Origin: Leishmania mexicana MHOM/GT/2001/U1103
Lineage: Eukaryota > Euglenozoa > Kinetoplastea > Trypanosomatida > Trypanosomatidae
Assembly (NCBI RefSeq): GCF_000234665.1
Contig: NC_018324.1
Span: forward strand, 1,732,942-1,796,941
Direction of reading: 5' to 3'
Length of the DNA: 64,000 nucleotides
The notes under the pieces are model-generated. The model ran no database searches. It saw only the letters and a list, made by a program, of their open reading frames with translations, and was not told the DNA's origin. Below are positions 41,653 through 51,849 of this stretch, piece by piece (position 1 is the stretch's first letter; each line of letters begins with the position of its first letter). The position numbers were made by a program, and so were the translations under genes.

Positions 41653-43410
41653 ATGTTGGAGGAAGAGGTGGTCTTCGATGATGCCTCCGTGGCATCTTCT
41701 GAGAAAGCACCATTAAGCAAGGACAAGCTCGACGTGCCGCCTCGGAAAGTAACTCGGTCGCGCGCACAATGGCTGAGTTGCGTTACGGTAGCCGGCGTCC
41801 TGCTCCTCCTCGCGCCGCTCTACCTCTGGAACAACTTTCACGCGATGCGCGCGGCGGAGGAGGACTCGATTTCTGTTATCACCCCGGCCAGCGACAACTT
41901 TGACATCCACAAGCTGATCCGCGAGTTGAACGAGAACGGTGAGAAGATCTACCTCTCAAGCCTCATCACTAAAGAGCCTGACGGTTGCGCACGGGATGTG
42001 CCTGGGCTGCCCAAGGGAAAGCAGACAGTGGTTACGTTTAGGACTGTCGAGAGTCAAGAGCGCGAAGCGGTAGTCTACGTGCCGACGAGCTACCCCTCGC
42101 CGGTGGGTGGCACGGATGCGAAGCCGGTGGCCCTGCTGCTGCTCTTCCATGGTCTGAATGATAACTGCAAGCACTTCCTGGACGCCACCGGCTTTATGAC
42201 CTATGCAGAACGCGACGGCTTTGTGCTTGTGAGCGTCTGTGGGTCTCTGGGGTACCTCGGCAGAGGATGGAACGCGGGCATGTGCTGCGGCTTCCTTGGC
42301 GAAAAGCCCGACGACGTGGCGTTCGCAAAACAGGTGGTGGCGGAACTTTCGCGGAGCGTTTGCATTGATAAAACACGTGTAATGGCCGCCGGATTCAGCA
42401 ACGGTGCCATGCTGGCGCAGGTGCTGGCGTGCAAGGCGCCCGAATCGTTCCGCGCTGCCGTCTCCGTCAGCGGTGTTGTTGAGATGCGCCCTGGAAATGA
42501 AGCCGCGCTTACCGCGTGCACTGCTGCCGTCGAAAAAGCCTCGTCGACCGTGCGCACGAGTGTGCTGATGGTGCACGGCACCGCGGATCCCTTGGTTCCG
42601 TGGAACGGTAACATGGCCCTTGGATTTCCATCAATCATGAAGAACCTCGAGGGATGGAGGGAGCGAAACGGGTGTACAGAGGAAACGAACACCACCATCT
42701 CTACCGATGCCTATGTTAACACCATCTACGCCGATTGCTACGTACCGAGACGTGCGGCGTCACCTCCGACGTCCGATGAGGATCCCGAGGAGCCGCCGAC
42801 CTGTTTTGAGGACGATCTCTATTGGGACGCGGATTTGGTGGAGAATACGTCCGGGGATGCGCCGGCTGCCGTGGTGGATGCAGCCCTGGTTGACAGAGAA
42901 CGCCGTATGTCACCCATGGAGGCGGAGGATCTCAGCGTCAGGCGGGAGAGCAGGAGGCTGGTGACCCGACTCAAGCATGAGCGCCGCTCTCGCGATCAAC
43001 GTTGTCAGAAATGGGTCCGCACGAAGGTCGAGCACGCGAAGTCGCACGAGAAACACGATGGTAAGACGGTCTACTCTGGAAAAGACAGTAACTGGAGCCA
43101 CCACGAAAGCAAGGATTTCCATCTGCGTCCGCAACCGCATCTGAAAGAGAAACCGTCACAGGAAGTCCTGAACAGGCACGTTGATGTGGAGCACCGTCGA
43201 CTGCACCACCTTCTCTTTGGCTCTGTTCCCAAGGAGAGGTCTGAGGTTCCGGTGCAGCGCGACAGCACCCCACGTCTGCAGGACGGTAGAAGTGAGGTGG
43301 AGCTGGTCCGCGTGAATGGCGGCGGTCATAGTTGGCCGCGTGACAAAGATTTCTCGACGACAGACTACACCTACAACTTCGGGATTCGTATCTTTGGCCG
43401 CTACAACTGA
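41653..43410 (+). CDS. PHB-depolymerase/LpqC-family serine esterase, membrane anchored
   Basis: A 585-residue alpha/beta hydrolase of the esterase_phb / LpqC (polyhydroxybutyrate depolymerase, feruloyl esterase-like) family. A single hydrophobic helix at ~39-57 (WLSCVTVAGVLLLLAPLYLW) preceded by Arg/Lys predicts a type II signal anchor. The fold begins near residue 125 with REAVVYVPTSY and LLLLFHGLNDN. Catalytic triad by position: S249 in GFSNGAM, D312 in HGTADPLVP, H559 in NGGGHSWP. Six Cys in the catalytic part could form disulfides, fitting a lumenal location. Between C362-Y-V and SEVELVRV (547) lies an insertion of about 180 charged, His/Arg/Glu-rich residues absent from ordinary family members, placed just before the His-bearing loop. 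Natural substrate unknown. ATG 41653 is the first ATG after a good acceptor. Confidence 0.85.
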   Translation: MLEEEVVFDDASVASSEKAPLSKDKLDVPPRKVTRSRAQWLSCVTVAGVLLLLAPLYLWNNFHAMRAAEEDSISVITPASDNFDIHKLIRELNENGEKIYLSSLITKEPDGCARDVPGLPKGKQTVVTFRTVESQEREAVVYVPTSYPSPVGGTDAKPVALLLLFHGLNDNCKHFLDATGFMTYAERDGFVLVSVCGSLGYLGRGWNAGMCCGFLGEKPDDVAFAKQVVAELSRSVCIDKTRVMAAGFSNGAMLAQVLACKAPESFRAAVSVSGVVEMRPGNEAALTACTAAVEKASSTVRTSVLMVHGTADPLVPWNGNMALGFPSIMKNLEGWRERNGCTEETNTTISTDAYVNTIYADCYVPRRAASPPTSDEDPEEPPTCFEDDLYWDADLVENTSGDAPAAVVDAALVDRERRMSPMEAEDLSVRRESRRLVTRLKHERRSRDQRCQKWVRTKVEHAKSHEKHDGKTVYSGKDSNWSHHESKDFHLRPQPHLKEKPSQEVLNRHVDVEHRRLHHLLFGSVPKERSEVPVQRDSTPRLQDGRSEVELVRVNGGGHSWPRDKDFSTTDYTYNFGIRIFGRYN

Positions 43411-43965
43411 TGCGTGGTCACGGCCAATAGTGCCAGGGCTCGCCTCCGCTCTTTCTTTACTCGCCTTCGGCTTGTCTTCCTTCATGTTTTTGTGTTCTGT
43501 CTTCGACGTGTAGAAGAGGGAACTTCAGTTTTTTTTTCTTTTTTTGTCGTTTGATGACGTGAAGTGCGTGTGAGTGACGCGCCCTGCTCGCTCCGTGTTC
43601 CTGCTCCTGTTGCCGTGTATGGTGTCTCACTCCCCTGTGCTTTGCCGCCTCTTTGTACGAAAGCGTAATGGACCGGAGAAGAACAAAGGGAAAGGGGGTT
43701 CGAGGGTGGCGGAAGGACACGAGCATTGCACAGACGTGCATGGGAAAAGGTGGACTTCAGAGACTGGAATACGAATGAAAAGGGCACCCCGCCTTTTTTG
43801 TCTGTAACCCCTCCCCCGACTCTTTGGGACTTCCCCGTATATTGTGGCGCGGTTCCTCTTGCTATCTGCTTCACGCGAGTTCACAACGATGCAGCTATCG
43901 ACCCCGGATGTGGTGCTCCTTGTCAGTTCTTGCTCTTCTACGTTGTTCGCTGTTTTTTTATCGCC

Positions 43966-44030
43966 GATATATATATATATCGATCTCTCTATGTAGATAT
44001 ATTTATATCCGGTGATATATATATATATTT
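43966..44030. repeat. AT-rich palindromic tract
   Basis: G(AT)7C at 43966-43981 is a perfect 16-base palindrome. A GATATATTTATATC segment (43996-44009) and a second (AT)n run (44014-44028) follow, each self-complementary and complementary to one another, in the 3' flank of the esterase gene. Confidence 0.7.
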
Positions 44031-44755
44031 TCTTCTGCCTCCCCCCTCCCTCCTTTGTTCTTCGTGCTCATTTGTGGTCACTACCACCTCCGATGCGCCA
44101 CGTTTCTTTGGTGCTGAATTTTGTTTTCCTCTGTTTCTATCCACGTTGGCTCTTTCGGCCATCATTGCTGGACACATTACAGACTTTCATCGTGGGATGA
44201 CAACAAAGGACCAACGTTGTGGCTTCTCTGCTGTGGGAAGGAGAAATACATACGTAAAATGAGGCACCTGGACAACGTTAGGCTCGTGTCCTGCGCACCG
44301 CGTCGCGTACCGGTGATGCGAAGCAGGGGAGATAGACGTGTGCGCGTTTCTAGTCACCCTCTACACGGATGCCTTGTCGCGTGAGGTAATAACGGATGTC
44401 TGCACAAACGAAAGGGGCCCCACGTGCCTTGCGCTCTGACATGCACTCACGCACTCTGTGCAACTGTCCCATGCGTGTCTGCCTCCTCCTCATGGGCTCA
44501 TCCCGGTTTGGATCTATCCTTCCCCCGGGTGCGATTCCTTTCTTCTTTCACCTTTCCAACTTCACCACACCGGTCCATCCTCTCTTTTTTTTGTGCCGCC
44601 ACGCCATTGCCTCGATGGACCCTGCCAAATCCGAGCTGGTGGCTCATCGCGAAGCGGGACATCCATCCATACAGATAGAGGGGCCTCTATTGTTTGCACA
44701 AGAACTACTACTTCTGCATCGAGGCGACGACCGACACAAGCTGGAGTAGCTCTAC

Positions 44756-44791
44756 GCTTTTCCCCCTCTCTCCTCCCGATTCCAACGAAAG
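44756..44791 (+). promoter_or_regulatory. Predicted trans-splice acceptor (MRT4 gene)
   Basis: Pyrimidine tract TTTTCCCCCTCTCTCCTCCC followed by the first AG at 44790-44791, 12 bases before ATG 44803. Inference only. Confidence 0.45.
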
Positions 44792-44802
44792 CACGTAAGA
44801 AA

Positions 44803-45486
44803 ATGCCGAAATCGAAGCGCGCCAAGATTGTTCCGCTCACCAAGACGCAGGCAAAGACGCGCGAGGACAAGAACAAGCTCATTGAGCGCATCCGCGAAGC
44901 TCTGGAGGACTACAGTGATGTGTACACCTTTCAGCTCCACAACATTCGCACCAACATCCTGCAGCAGATTCGCGAGGAGCGCGCCGGAGACAGCCGCATC
45001 TTCCTGGGCAACAACAAGATCATGATGATCGCAATCGGGCGGGATGAGGCGAGCGCCCAGAAACAGAACTTGCACAAGCTGTCCCCGTTTCTTACGGGGC
45101 TGTGTGGGCTGCTCTTCACAAACCTCAGCAAGAAGGAGGTAAAGGAGTACTTTGCAACTGTTGGAGCCCCAGTCTACGCGCGCACTGGGCAGACAGCTAC
45201 GGAGTCGCTCGTGCTCAAGGGAGGTCCGCTGCCGCAGTTCCCGCACAGCATGTTCGATCACCTCGCCAAACTCGGTCTTCCCATTAAGCTGGATCGTGGG
45301 GTCATTGTGCTGCTGCAAGACACCACCGTGTGCGAGCCGGGTGATACGCTTAGCGCGGAGGCCGCGCAGCTCCTGAAGCTCTTTGGGGTTCAGTCTGCCG
45401 AGTTCAAGATTGACCTGACAGCGCACTGGGCAAACGGCGTAGCAAAGAAGGTCAGCAGTAGTGCACCGAAGAAGATCGAGAAGTAG
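44803..45486 (+). CDS. MRT4: Ribosome assembly factor MRT4 (P0-like)
   Basis: A 227-residue homologue of MRT4, the nuclear factor that occupies the P0 (uL10) site on pre-60S particles until exchange in the cytoplasm. The basic start MPKSKRAKIVPLTKT is the typical MRT4 N-terminus, followed by the L10-type RNA-binding domain (YTFQLHNIRTNILQQIREE, FLGNNKIMMIAIGRD, LTGLCGLLFTNLSKKEV) and the MRT4 insertion domain (YARTGQTATESLVLKGGPLPQFPHSM, LPIKLDRGVIVLLQD). It stops soon after, without the acidic C-terminal tail of true P0, which separates it from P0. The length is close to yeast and human MRT4. The upstream extension to 44458 lacks family similarity. Confidence 0.94.
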   Translation: MPKSKRAKIVPLTKTQAKTREDKNKLIERIREALEDYSDVYTFQLHNIRTNILQQIREERAGDSRIFLGNNKIMMIAIGRDEASAQKQNLHKLSPFLTGLCGLLFTNLSKKEVKEYFATVGAPVYARTGQTATESLVLKGGPLPQFPHSMFDHLAKLGLPIKLDRGVIVLLQDTTVCEPGDTLSAEAAQLLKLFGVQSAEFKIDLTAHWANGVAKKVSSSAPKKIEK

Positions 45487-46678
45487 CGAAAGCATCGCCG
45501 TCAGGCAGCGTTGTTGCAGGGCGATGAGAACACGTTGGACGGCTCTTTGCCGGCTCCCCTAGGCTTCAGAGACATGGGACATATAACCAAGGAATGGCGT
45601 CGCGGTGGCGGCTTAGCGAACGGTTCTTTGACATCGCGTGCGGAAAGTTGCTTTGTCGAGGTGCAAGTCTACACTGGTGTCTCTTCATCTCTGCGGTTGT
45701 GTGTACATGAGTGTGTGTGTGTGTGGTCATGCGTGACTCGCGTCTAACTGGTAATGATGTGTACTTCTCTCTGGTTGGGAGTGTTTCAGAAGCGGATAAG
45801 CGCATCTTCTCTCTTTTATTCACTGTTGGCTTCATAAGCAGACTACCGATTGACAGGGAAAGGGAGACGGTCGACGCGTACCCGCTCGAGCGCACAACCA
45901 TTGACTTTTCCTCTGGGACGGAGGTGGTACAGCTCAGTCCTTTTTCAGGAAGAAGGGCTGTCCTTGTATTAGAAATGCTCTCTGGCGTCTCACGGGAGCG
46001 TCATTGAATGAGAGCAGCTCTGCAAGGGCTTCTTGTACACGTGACAAGAAGCAGCCGCGTCTTTGCTTGTACGCAACAAGACTTCTGCGTGCACTTGCTC
46101 CGCTGGTATGGTCAGACCCCGTTCATCGATGAAGATCACTTCTCTTTCCATGTCTCTCGGTGTCTCTCTACCTCTTCTGTTTCGTCTCCCGACTGCTCTG
46201 AAAAATACCTCGCCATCTCTTTCTAAAGCGAAGAAAAGGAATACGGTGCCCGGTAGCGTTGCGGGGTGTAGGCACTGTATTTCGCACCACGGCTGCTACT
46301 GCTCCTCACCTCTCTCTCGGGCTGCCCGCTTCTCACACTGGTCTTTGCGACTGCCTCACTGGCCTCTTTTTTTTCGTTCAGTTGTCGTGTGGTGTGTGTC
46401 TGTGTGTGACGGAAACGATTTCTGTTGACCTCTTTTGTTCGTGTGCATGTTGGACTGTCCTTGCTTCTTAGAGGAAAGATTTCAGTGGCTTTGCAGTGGG
46501 ACAGGTGCGCCGTTGGTGAGGGGCTCTGCACGACAAAGGCATTAAGGGGCAGGTTTGATGTGTGCCGTCGCTCCTTAGCAGCGTGCTCCTCAGTGCCTAT
46601 CCTGCCCGTCAAGAACCATTTCTTTTTTTTGCTTGTTACTATCCTTTGCTCTCTTTTTCGAAGCCGTTGAATAGGTCA
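45487..46678. other. Spacer
   Basis: About 1.2 kb without supported genes, with a GT run near 45700-45725 and T-rich sequence leading to the next splice acceptor. Confidence 0.55.
46619..46663 (+). promoter_or_regulatory. Predicted trans-splice acceptor (VPS9 gene)
   Basis: T-rich tract ending TTTTTCGAAG, AG at 46662-46663, 15 bases before ATG 46679. Inference only. Confidence 0.5.
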
Positions 46679-49480
46679 ATGCCGTCACTTGACACGCGGG
46701 ATGCAGTGAAGCACTATGAGCTGCGTCACAACGTCTTCTTGCAGAGTATTCTCCCCGGGGGCCTCCTCTCGTCTCTGGAACTGAAGGAGCGTTGTGAGAC
46801 TCTTTTGGTGCCGCGACAGGTCTCGCTCGAGGTGGCGCATATTGCCCCGTACTTTCTAGCCACTGCACAGCGTCCATCTACCGAATCGAGCGCCAAAGCC
46901 GCACCACCGCTTTCAGTGCTCTTTGGTGAGGAACATGACGCGGCAGAGAGGGGCGGGTCGCCCAATCAGGGTACGGACGCCGCGAAGGATGAGGGGCGGA
47001 TCGGCAGTGTGACGTTCCCGCCAGAGAACAGGGACGCTTTTAGGGCTGCCCTCACTCGGTTTCTCGAGTATCACCTCCTGCACTTCGACGGCTTTGGAAA
47101 TTCCGAGTTCACCAACCTTTGCGGCCAGCGCGGCTCCTTCGCCGAGGATCTGGGCCATGTGAAACGGTTCGGCCACTTTGGCCAGGTTGCGGTCCTCGCT
47201 GATGCCGATGCACTACGACCAAGGGGTAGCGGTGCGAGTGCTGACGGTACCGCAGCAGCCGCGGACGATCTTCCACGCCATCCGTCGTCTCTGCAAATCT
47301 TCATAATTGACAAGCCGTTGATGGACTCTGATGAAGTGCGCCTCGTCCGGGAGACGCTGCACAAGCTCACAGTGTCTGCAGTTTTCAAAATCGAGGCGAA
47401 GATGATGGCGCCAACGCTCACGACCAGTCTGGTAGACATACCGTTTTTGATGGGAAACCAGGACGCTGGTCCCTTGACGGCGCACATGAACCTATCGTCG
47501 GAACAGTACGCTCTATCGGCACCCTCAGCGGCCCGCGTTGTGACGGCAATCGCAGCAGACGCGACGGATACCAACTCCTGTGACGGGTCCGTTACCGAAA
47601 CGGTCGCGATTGAGGACTTCGAAGATGAGCCGCCGGAGGATCCTGATCTAGAAGCCTACGTGGCCAAGTACACGCACATTAGCGAGCGGCAGCGTCAACG
47701 CAGCGAATCGACTCTCTCGGAGAGGAAAACGTTGTACAGTGGCGGCACTGCCAACGTTCAAGATGAAGTAATTGGAGGAACGCCTTTGTCGTACTCGCTC
47801 CCCTCTGTGGGCCGGCACCAGGAAGTTGCTGTAGACGCTGCTGACTGCCCTTCAAGTGCGTCAAGAGCGACAGGCGCAAAGACTGCTGCTGCTGCTGCTG
47901 CCACGAGTCGCACGCACGCCAATGTTCTGTGCCATGAGTACAGCCGCGAGTGCATCAAGGACTACCGCCGTGTCGTGGCCGCCGACAACGAGATCTTCTA
48001 CAGCGAGTTTGAGCGGCTCATGTCACTACGGTGCGCAGGTCCGCTGGCGAGGCTGATGAGCGAGTACGTGTCGAAAAATCAGCACTTGCAGCAGCCGATT
48101 CAGAGTAATACCGTGTACAATAAGTTCGTGGAGGGGTGCCACATGGTGCTGCACAGGACCCCGCGTCTCTCCACGGACAACGAGCGGCTGACGATAATGC
48201 AGGAGGGCGTCGAACGGTACGTCACGTCACGCCTCTACCACCAAATCTTCAACGTTTCTGAGGACGAGCGGCGCAAAAACGAGCGAATGCAGCAGAAGCT
48301 CCTGCGGCTGGAGAACATGGCGCCAGCGGATTTGGATGCGTTGCCAGAGGTGGAGCGTCACCACGTGTGGGGCCAGGCAATGTTTGAGCTGGATGGCATG
48401 GACTTCTTCAAGTCCCCACGAGAGAAGCTGCGGTGTGGAATGCGGTCATGCGAGCTGTTGAGCCTCGCGGTCGGTGACATACTTCGACAGCGCCGCGAAG
48501 CCAAGCGAGCAGAGAAGGCTGCCAAAACCGCCGCCTCCGGGAACGCCGGTGGTGTTCCGCTGGCGTTCGGTGCCGATGAGTTTTTGCCCTGCTTTCTGCT
48601 ACTTGTGCTCCGCGCTCGTCCGCTGAGCTTTGTGCAGAACGTGCTTTACATTGAAAAGTTCCGCTGTCCTGCACTCATGTCCACTGAGGAGTCGTACTGC
48701 CTTGCGACACTGCAGTCGTCCTTGCTATTCTGGGAGAACTACGGCGAGGACGGCCAGATGGATCCCACCTGTGACACAATCTCCACGTCTGGTAGCGTTG
48801 AAGCGCCGTCGCACAACGGGGGGTCGGCAAGCATCCGGGCGCTCACCAAGGCGCACCCGTCACTTTCGGGTATAATGCAGCAGCAGCAGCCACCGCCACA
48901 GATGACGGAGAAAGATCTGTTGCCCTCTGTGCGACAGGCGTCCTCTACTGGTCGCCACCCGGCCGGGGTGACAAACGCCCGTCAACCAGGCAGCGAAGCA
49001 ACAGCACTCTCAGGGGGGAAACCGATGGAAGAGGGGGCGCCAACCGTCCTTGATGTGCTGTTTGGCTGGGCGAACCGGAATTTGGCTCCGCTCGCCAGTG
49101 AGATTGGCCTGGGTAAAAAATCTGGTGGTTCGGATGGAGACGGATCATCACGTCAAAATGACGGCCTCGGGACTAAGCCGGCTTCTTTCACTGGCCCAGT
49201 TGCGGTCACACACGTGTCACCACCGTGGGGCACCGTCGCGGCGTCTACCTCCGCTAGCGGAACGGCAGATGTGGTGCAAGATACGAGCTTTTCTTCTAAT
49301 ATCTTTCACGCCGCCGTGGCACCAGCATCATCACCGCCCCACCTTGGCTCGAATATGTCGTCGCGCGCCCGTGTGAGGCAACTTCTGGTGACGCAGAATA
49401 AGACCTTTGAACAGCTTACGTTGGCAGAGCTGCAGATGATTGTCGAAGAAGCTCGGCAGCTCCTACTCGAGGGCAAGTAG
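46679..49480 (+). CDS. VPS9-domain Rab5-family GEF
   Basis: A 933-residue protein with a VPS9 catalytic domain (about residues 440-695), which activates Rab5/Rab21-type GTPases in endocytic traffic. The conserved core reads GADEFLPCFLLLVLRARP with D633 and P637, then NVLYIEKFR and STEESYCLATLQSS with Y673; D, P and Y match the key residues of Rabex-5 in order and spacing. A helical bundle (RLYHQIFNVSEDERRKNE onward) precedes it as in other VPS9 proteins; in the core, an Ala/Lys-rich insert (~605-625) lengthens a loop. The first ~440 residues lack a recognised domain and contain acidic and Ser/Ala-rich stretches. The C-terminus (from ~720) is disordered, with a QQQQ run, then ends in a helix (FEQLTLAELQMIVEEARQLL) that might bind a partner. 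The frame upstream of 46679 has no ATG after the splice site. Confidence 0.88.
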   Translation: MPSLDTRDAVKHYELRHNVFLQSILPGGLLSSLELKERCETLLVPRQVSLEVAHIAPYFLATAQRPSTESSAKAAPPLSVLFGEEHDAAERGGSPNQGTDAAKDEGRIGSVTFPPENRDAFRAALTRFLEYHLLHFDGFGNSEFTNLCGQRGSFAEDLGHVKRFGHFGQVAVLADADALRPRGSGASADGTAAAADDLPRHPSSLQIFIIDKPLMDSDEVRLVRETLHKLTVSAVFKIEAKMMAPTLTTSLVDIPFLMGNQDAGPLTAHMNLSSEQYALSAPSAARVVTAIAADATDTNSCDGSVTETVAIEDFEDEPPEDPDLEAYVAKYTHISERQRQRSESTLSERKTLYSGGTANVQDEVIGGTPLSYSLPSVGRHQEVAVDAADCPSSASRATGAKTAAAAAATSRTHANVLCHEYSRECIKDYRRVVAADNEIFYSEFERLMSLRCAGPLARLMSEYVSKNQHLQQPIQSNTVYNKFVEGCHMVLHRTPRLSTDNERLTIMQEGVERYVTSRLYHQIFNVSEDERRKNERMQQKLLRLENMAPADLDALPEVERHHVWGQAMFELDGMDFFKSPREKLRCGMRSCELLSLAVGDILRQRREAKRAEKAAKTAASGNAGGVPLAFGADEFLPCFLLLVLRARPLSFVQNVLYIEKFRCPALMSTEESYCLATLQSSLLFWENYGEDGQMDPTCDTISTSGSVEAPSHNGGSASIRALTKAHPSLSGIMQQQQPPPQMTEKDLLPSVRQASSTGRHPAGVTNARQPGSEATALSGGKPMEEGAPTVLDVLFGWANRNLAPLASEIGLGKKSGGSDGDGSSRQNDGLGTKPASFTGPVAVTHVSPPWGTVAASTSASGTADVVQDTSFSSNIFHAAVAPASSPPHLGSNMSSRARVRQLLVTQNKTFEQLTLAELQMIVEEARQLLLEGK

Positions 49481-50661
49481 ACGAGCACTTGTCTGTCACA
49501 CGCTGCGAGACCTCTTTTTTTGTTGGCGTTTTTCTTCCGATTTTACTATTTGGCGGTAGCAAGGAGAGAGGGCGAGAGGAGGAGGGGTATATACCTGAGC
49601 AAGTGTGGAGGCATGAAGCGACTGTACCGTGGTTCTGTCCTCTGCCGCTCCGCGCCCTTTGCAGGATTCTCTTCCTTGTTGCCTTGGTCAGTGGACGATA
49701 GTGAAGGAGCTCGTCATTGTTTTTCTTGCGCTTTCCCCGCCACGTTTGTGGAGTGCTTCGCTTTTTTTTTCGGCCTGTGCCCAACCGGTGAGCGTGCCTT
49801 TCTCGGAGTGCGTTCGCTTGTGCGCATGTGTGGCGGTTTCCTAACCTCACCTCTGTTCGACAGTGCCTCGCGAACGACGACTTCTGCTATCGCTAGTGCC
49901 TTCCACTTCCTCGTACGCCCATTGCAAGACCCTCATGTGTGTCTTCTGTATTTCGGTAGGGCTTCCGATGTCAGCTGTTTGTTTGGCCCCCTTTTCCATT
50001 TGATCCCATTTTGTGCTCTTCGCTGCGTTTTGCCTGTTTCTCTTCTGCACCTCACTGGGTGCGCGTTATTGGCCTCTCCGTCACCGTTTCCTGCTGAAGA
50101 CGTGTCTTTTCTATGAGCCGCTGTGCACCTACGATCGGTGACACCTCGTGTTTTATCTTCGTGTGTGTGTGTCTCTCTCTCGGAGGTGGCCTTGGCGCCT
50201 CACCCAGTAGCATACGCTCCCCCTTTTATCTGTGAAGGCTGTGCAGCGAGCTGCGCGGTGCGAGACGAAAAGTTTTATCGATCACCATACTTCGCTTTTT
50301 TGTTTTGTGACAAAGTGGTTTCGAAACCACACCCCCTCCATCATGAGAACCGAAAGATGGACACGTGTATGTGTGTTTCTCTTCCTGCATGATCGCTCGT
50401 AGCCGGGCATGGTGGTTTCATTCGTCGACACCTGCTTCACTCCCTCTTCTGTATTCTCTTCTCCAAGTACGTACGCACATAGGCACACACACACACACAC
50501 ACAGAGGGCCGAACATAGTCTCCTTCACGCGCCATCCTACTCTACCCGCTCCTCGTAATAACGGTGCAGTAGCGTGCCTCTAGCATACCCAGCGAGAGAG
50601 GGGGAAGTCGAGTCGATCCCTTTCTTCTTTTCAAGAAAAAAAAGTAGCCTCTCTTCCTCGC
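49481..50661. other. Spacer
   Basis: No supported gene. T/C-rich, with a 16-base perfect palindrome at 50315-50330, a CA repeat at 50484-50503, and a likely splice acceptor AG at 50634-50635. Confidence 0.55.
50315..50330. repeat. 16-base perfect palindrome
   Basis: GTGGTTTCGAAACCAC reads the same on both strands. It lies in non-coding sequence ~330 bases upstream of the coiled-coil gene; role unknown. Confidence 0.6.
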
Positions 50662-51045
50662 ATGCTGAAGCCCAGTCGCTTTGTCAGCCTGTCAGCAAAC
50701 ATCCTTGGTAGCCACCTACACATGTCCACGGAGCAGCACACTGAGGCGCAGGTGGCGGAGCTGGAGAAGCGTGCAACAAGCGCTGAGAAGCAGCTTCAGG
50801 CGCTGAGGATGAAGCTAGAAGACGGCGCCGGCACCGCTGCCAACGGTGCGAAGCTGGAGGCCCGTCTGCGTGAGCTGCTGAAACTCATGTGCGAGGACCG
50901 CGATGAATGCGAAACGATACGCGCTCGGCGTGACGAGCTCATGGAGGAGAACGCCCGCCTGCGGACGCAGGTGATGAAGGGCGAGTACCGCATCAAGCAC
51001 CTTCTGCGTACTATTGAGGAGATTGAAAAGACCGGTGCGCCGTAA
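50662..51045 (+). CDS. Small coiled-coil protein
   Basis: A 127-residue protein, almost entirely alpha-helical, with two heptad-rich segments: about 25-60 (AQVAELEKRATSAEKQLQALRMKLE) and 65-124 (ARLRELLKLMCEDRDECETIRARRDELMEENARLRTQVMKG to the end). No catalytic domain. It likely acts as a structural or adaptor subunit, which is inference from the fold alone. The first ATG after the predicted acceptor (AG 50634-50635) is 50662. An in-frame ATG at 50722, followed by STEQHTE, would give 107 residues and may be the true start because the first 20 residues lack coiled-coil character. It is compact and spacer-free in codon use, unlike the flanks. Confidence 0.75.
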   Translation: MLKPSRFVSLSANILGSHLHMSTEQHTEAQVAELEKRATSAEKQLQALRMKLEDGAGTAANGAKLEARLRELLKLMCEDRDECETIRARRDELMEENARLRTQVMKGEYRIKHLLRTIEEIEKTGAP

Positions 51046-51849
51046 TGTGACGCAGAGCACAGGGCTACACGCAGGGATAGAAAACGGAAACGCGAAGGTG
51101 CTCGGTGACTCGCAGTGGCTTTCGTTTCATTGTTTGCTTCTTTGTGGTATCGCAAGAGCACGGGGGACATCTTGCCAGCTAAAACCGATGAGGCTTCTTG
51201 TGTCTGTTAAGGCCAGGTGAGCACGTCGAGGTGCTCCAGCCTCCAAAACGAAAGGGAAGGCGAAAATGTGTAATCGCCATAAAAGTGTTACTGAAGCACC
51301 AGAGCACGTGCGTGCATGTTCGCCGAATGCGTGTAGTCAGACATTGACGTGTGGGCGCCGGTAACCAAAGAAGAAAGCTAATATATATTTTTTTCTCTTC
51401 AGACAGTCGACTACTCCTGACGCTTTCCTTTCATGGGAGCGGTTCAGCTGCGTCTCTGTTTTCCCGAATCGACCCACACACACACACACTCACCTGTGTG
51501 ATCCGGCACTTGCCATCTCCATCCTTCCTTTTCATTTCGTCTCTCCTTCGACTTTCGACTCTCTCCTCGGCAGCAGTCTCATACGTCTTGGAAAGTGCTC
51601 CTCCCCCCGACGTCGGGTAGTCGGTCCCTACACCTCGGCTCTTTTCTCCTCTTCGACCCTGCTCCCGCTCCCGCTCCCCCCCCCACCTTTCGGGATCGGC
51701 CTCGCTGTTGCTCCGTTATTGTAAACGTTGTAAGGCACCAAGCGCAGTGTAAGGGTAACATCCCTTTTACATTTGTTCTACGGGCATATACGTGTATATG
51801 TCGCGGAGAACCTCACCGAAAAGCCTGTTCTCTCCATTAGCGTGCAGCC
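51046..51849. other. Spacer
   Basis: About 800 bases, no gene. Contains a T-run near 51390, a CA run at 51475-51490 and a C-rich tract at about 51600-51720 that could serve trans-splicing of the cytochrome b5 mRNA. Confidence 0.55.

Larger units (their letters stand above)
43411..44802. other. Spacer with AT-rich hairpins
   Basis: No supported gene. Contains an AT-rich, self-complementary region at 43966-44030, followed by T/C-rich sequence. The next gene's open frame extends back to 44458 through non-ATG codons, but this part has spacer composition. Confidence 0.55.
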
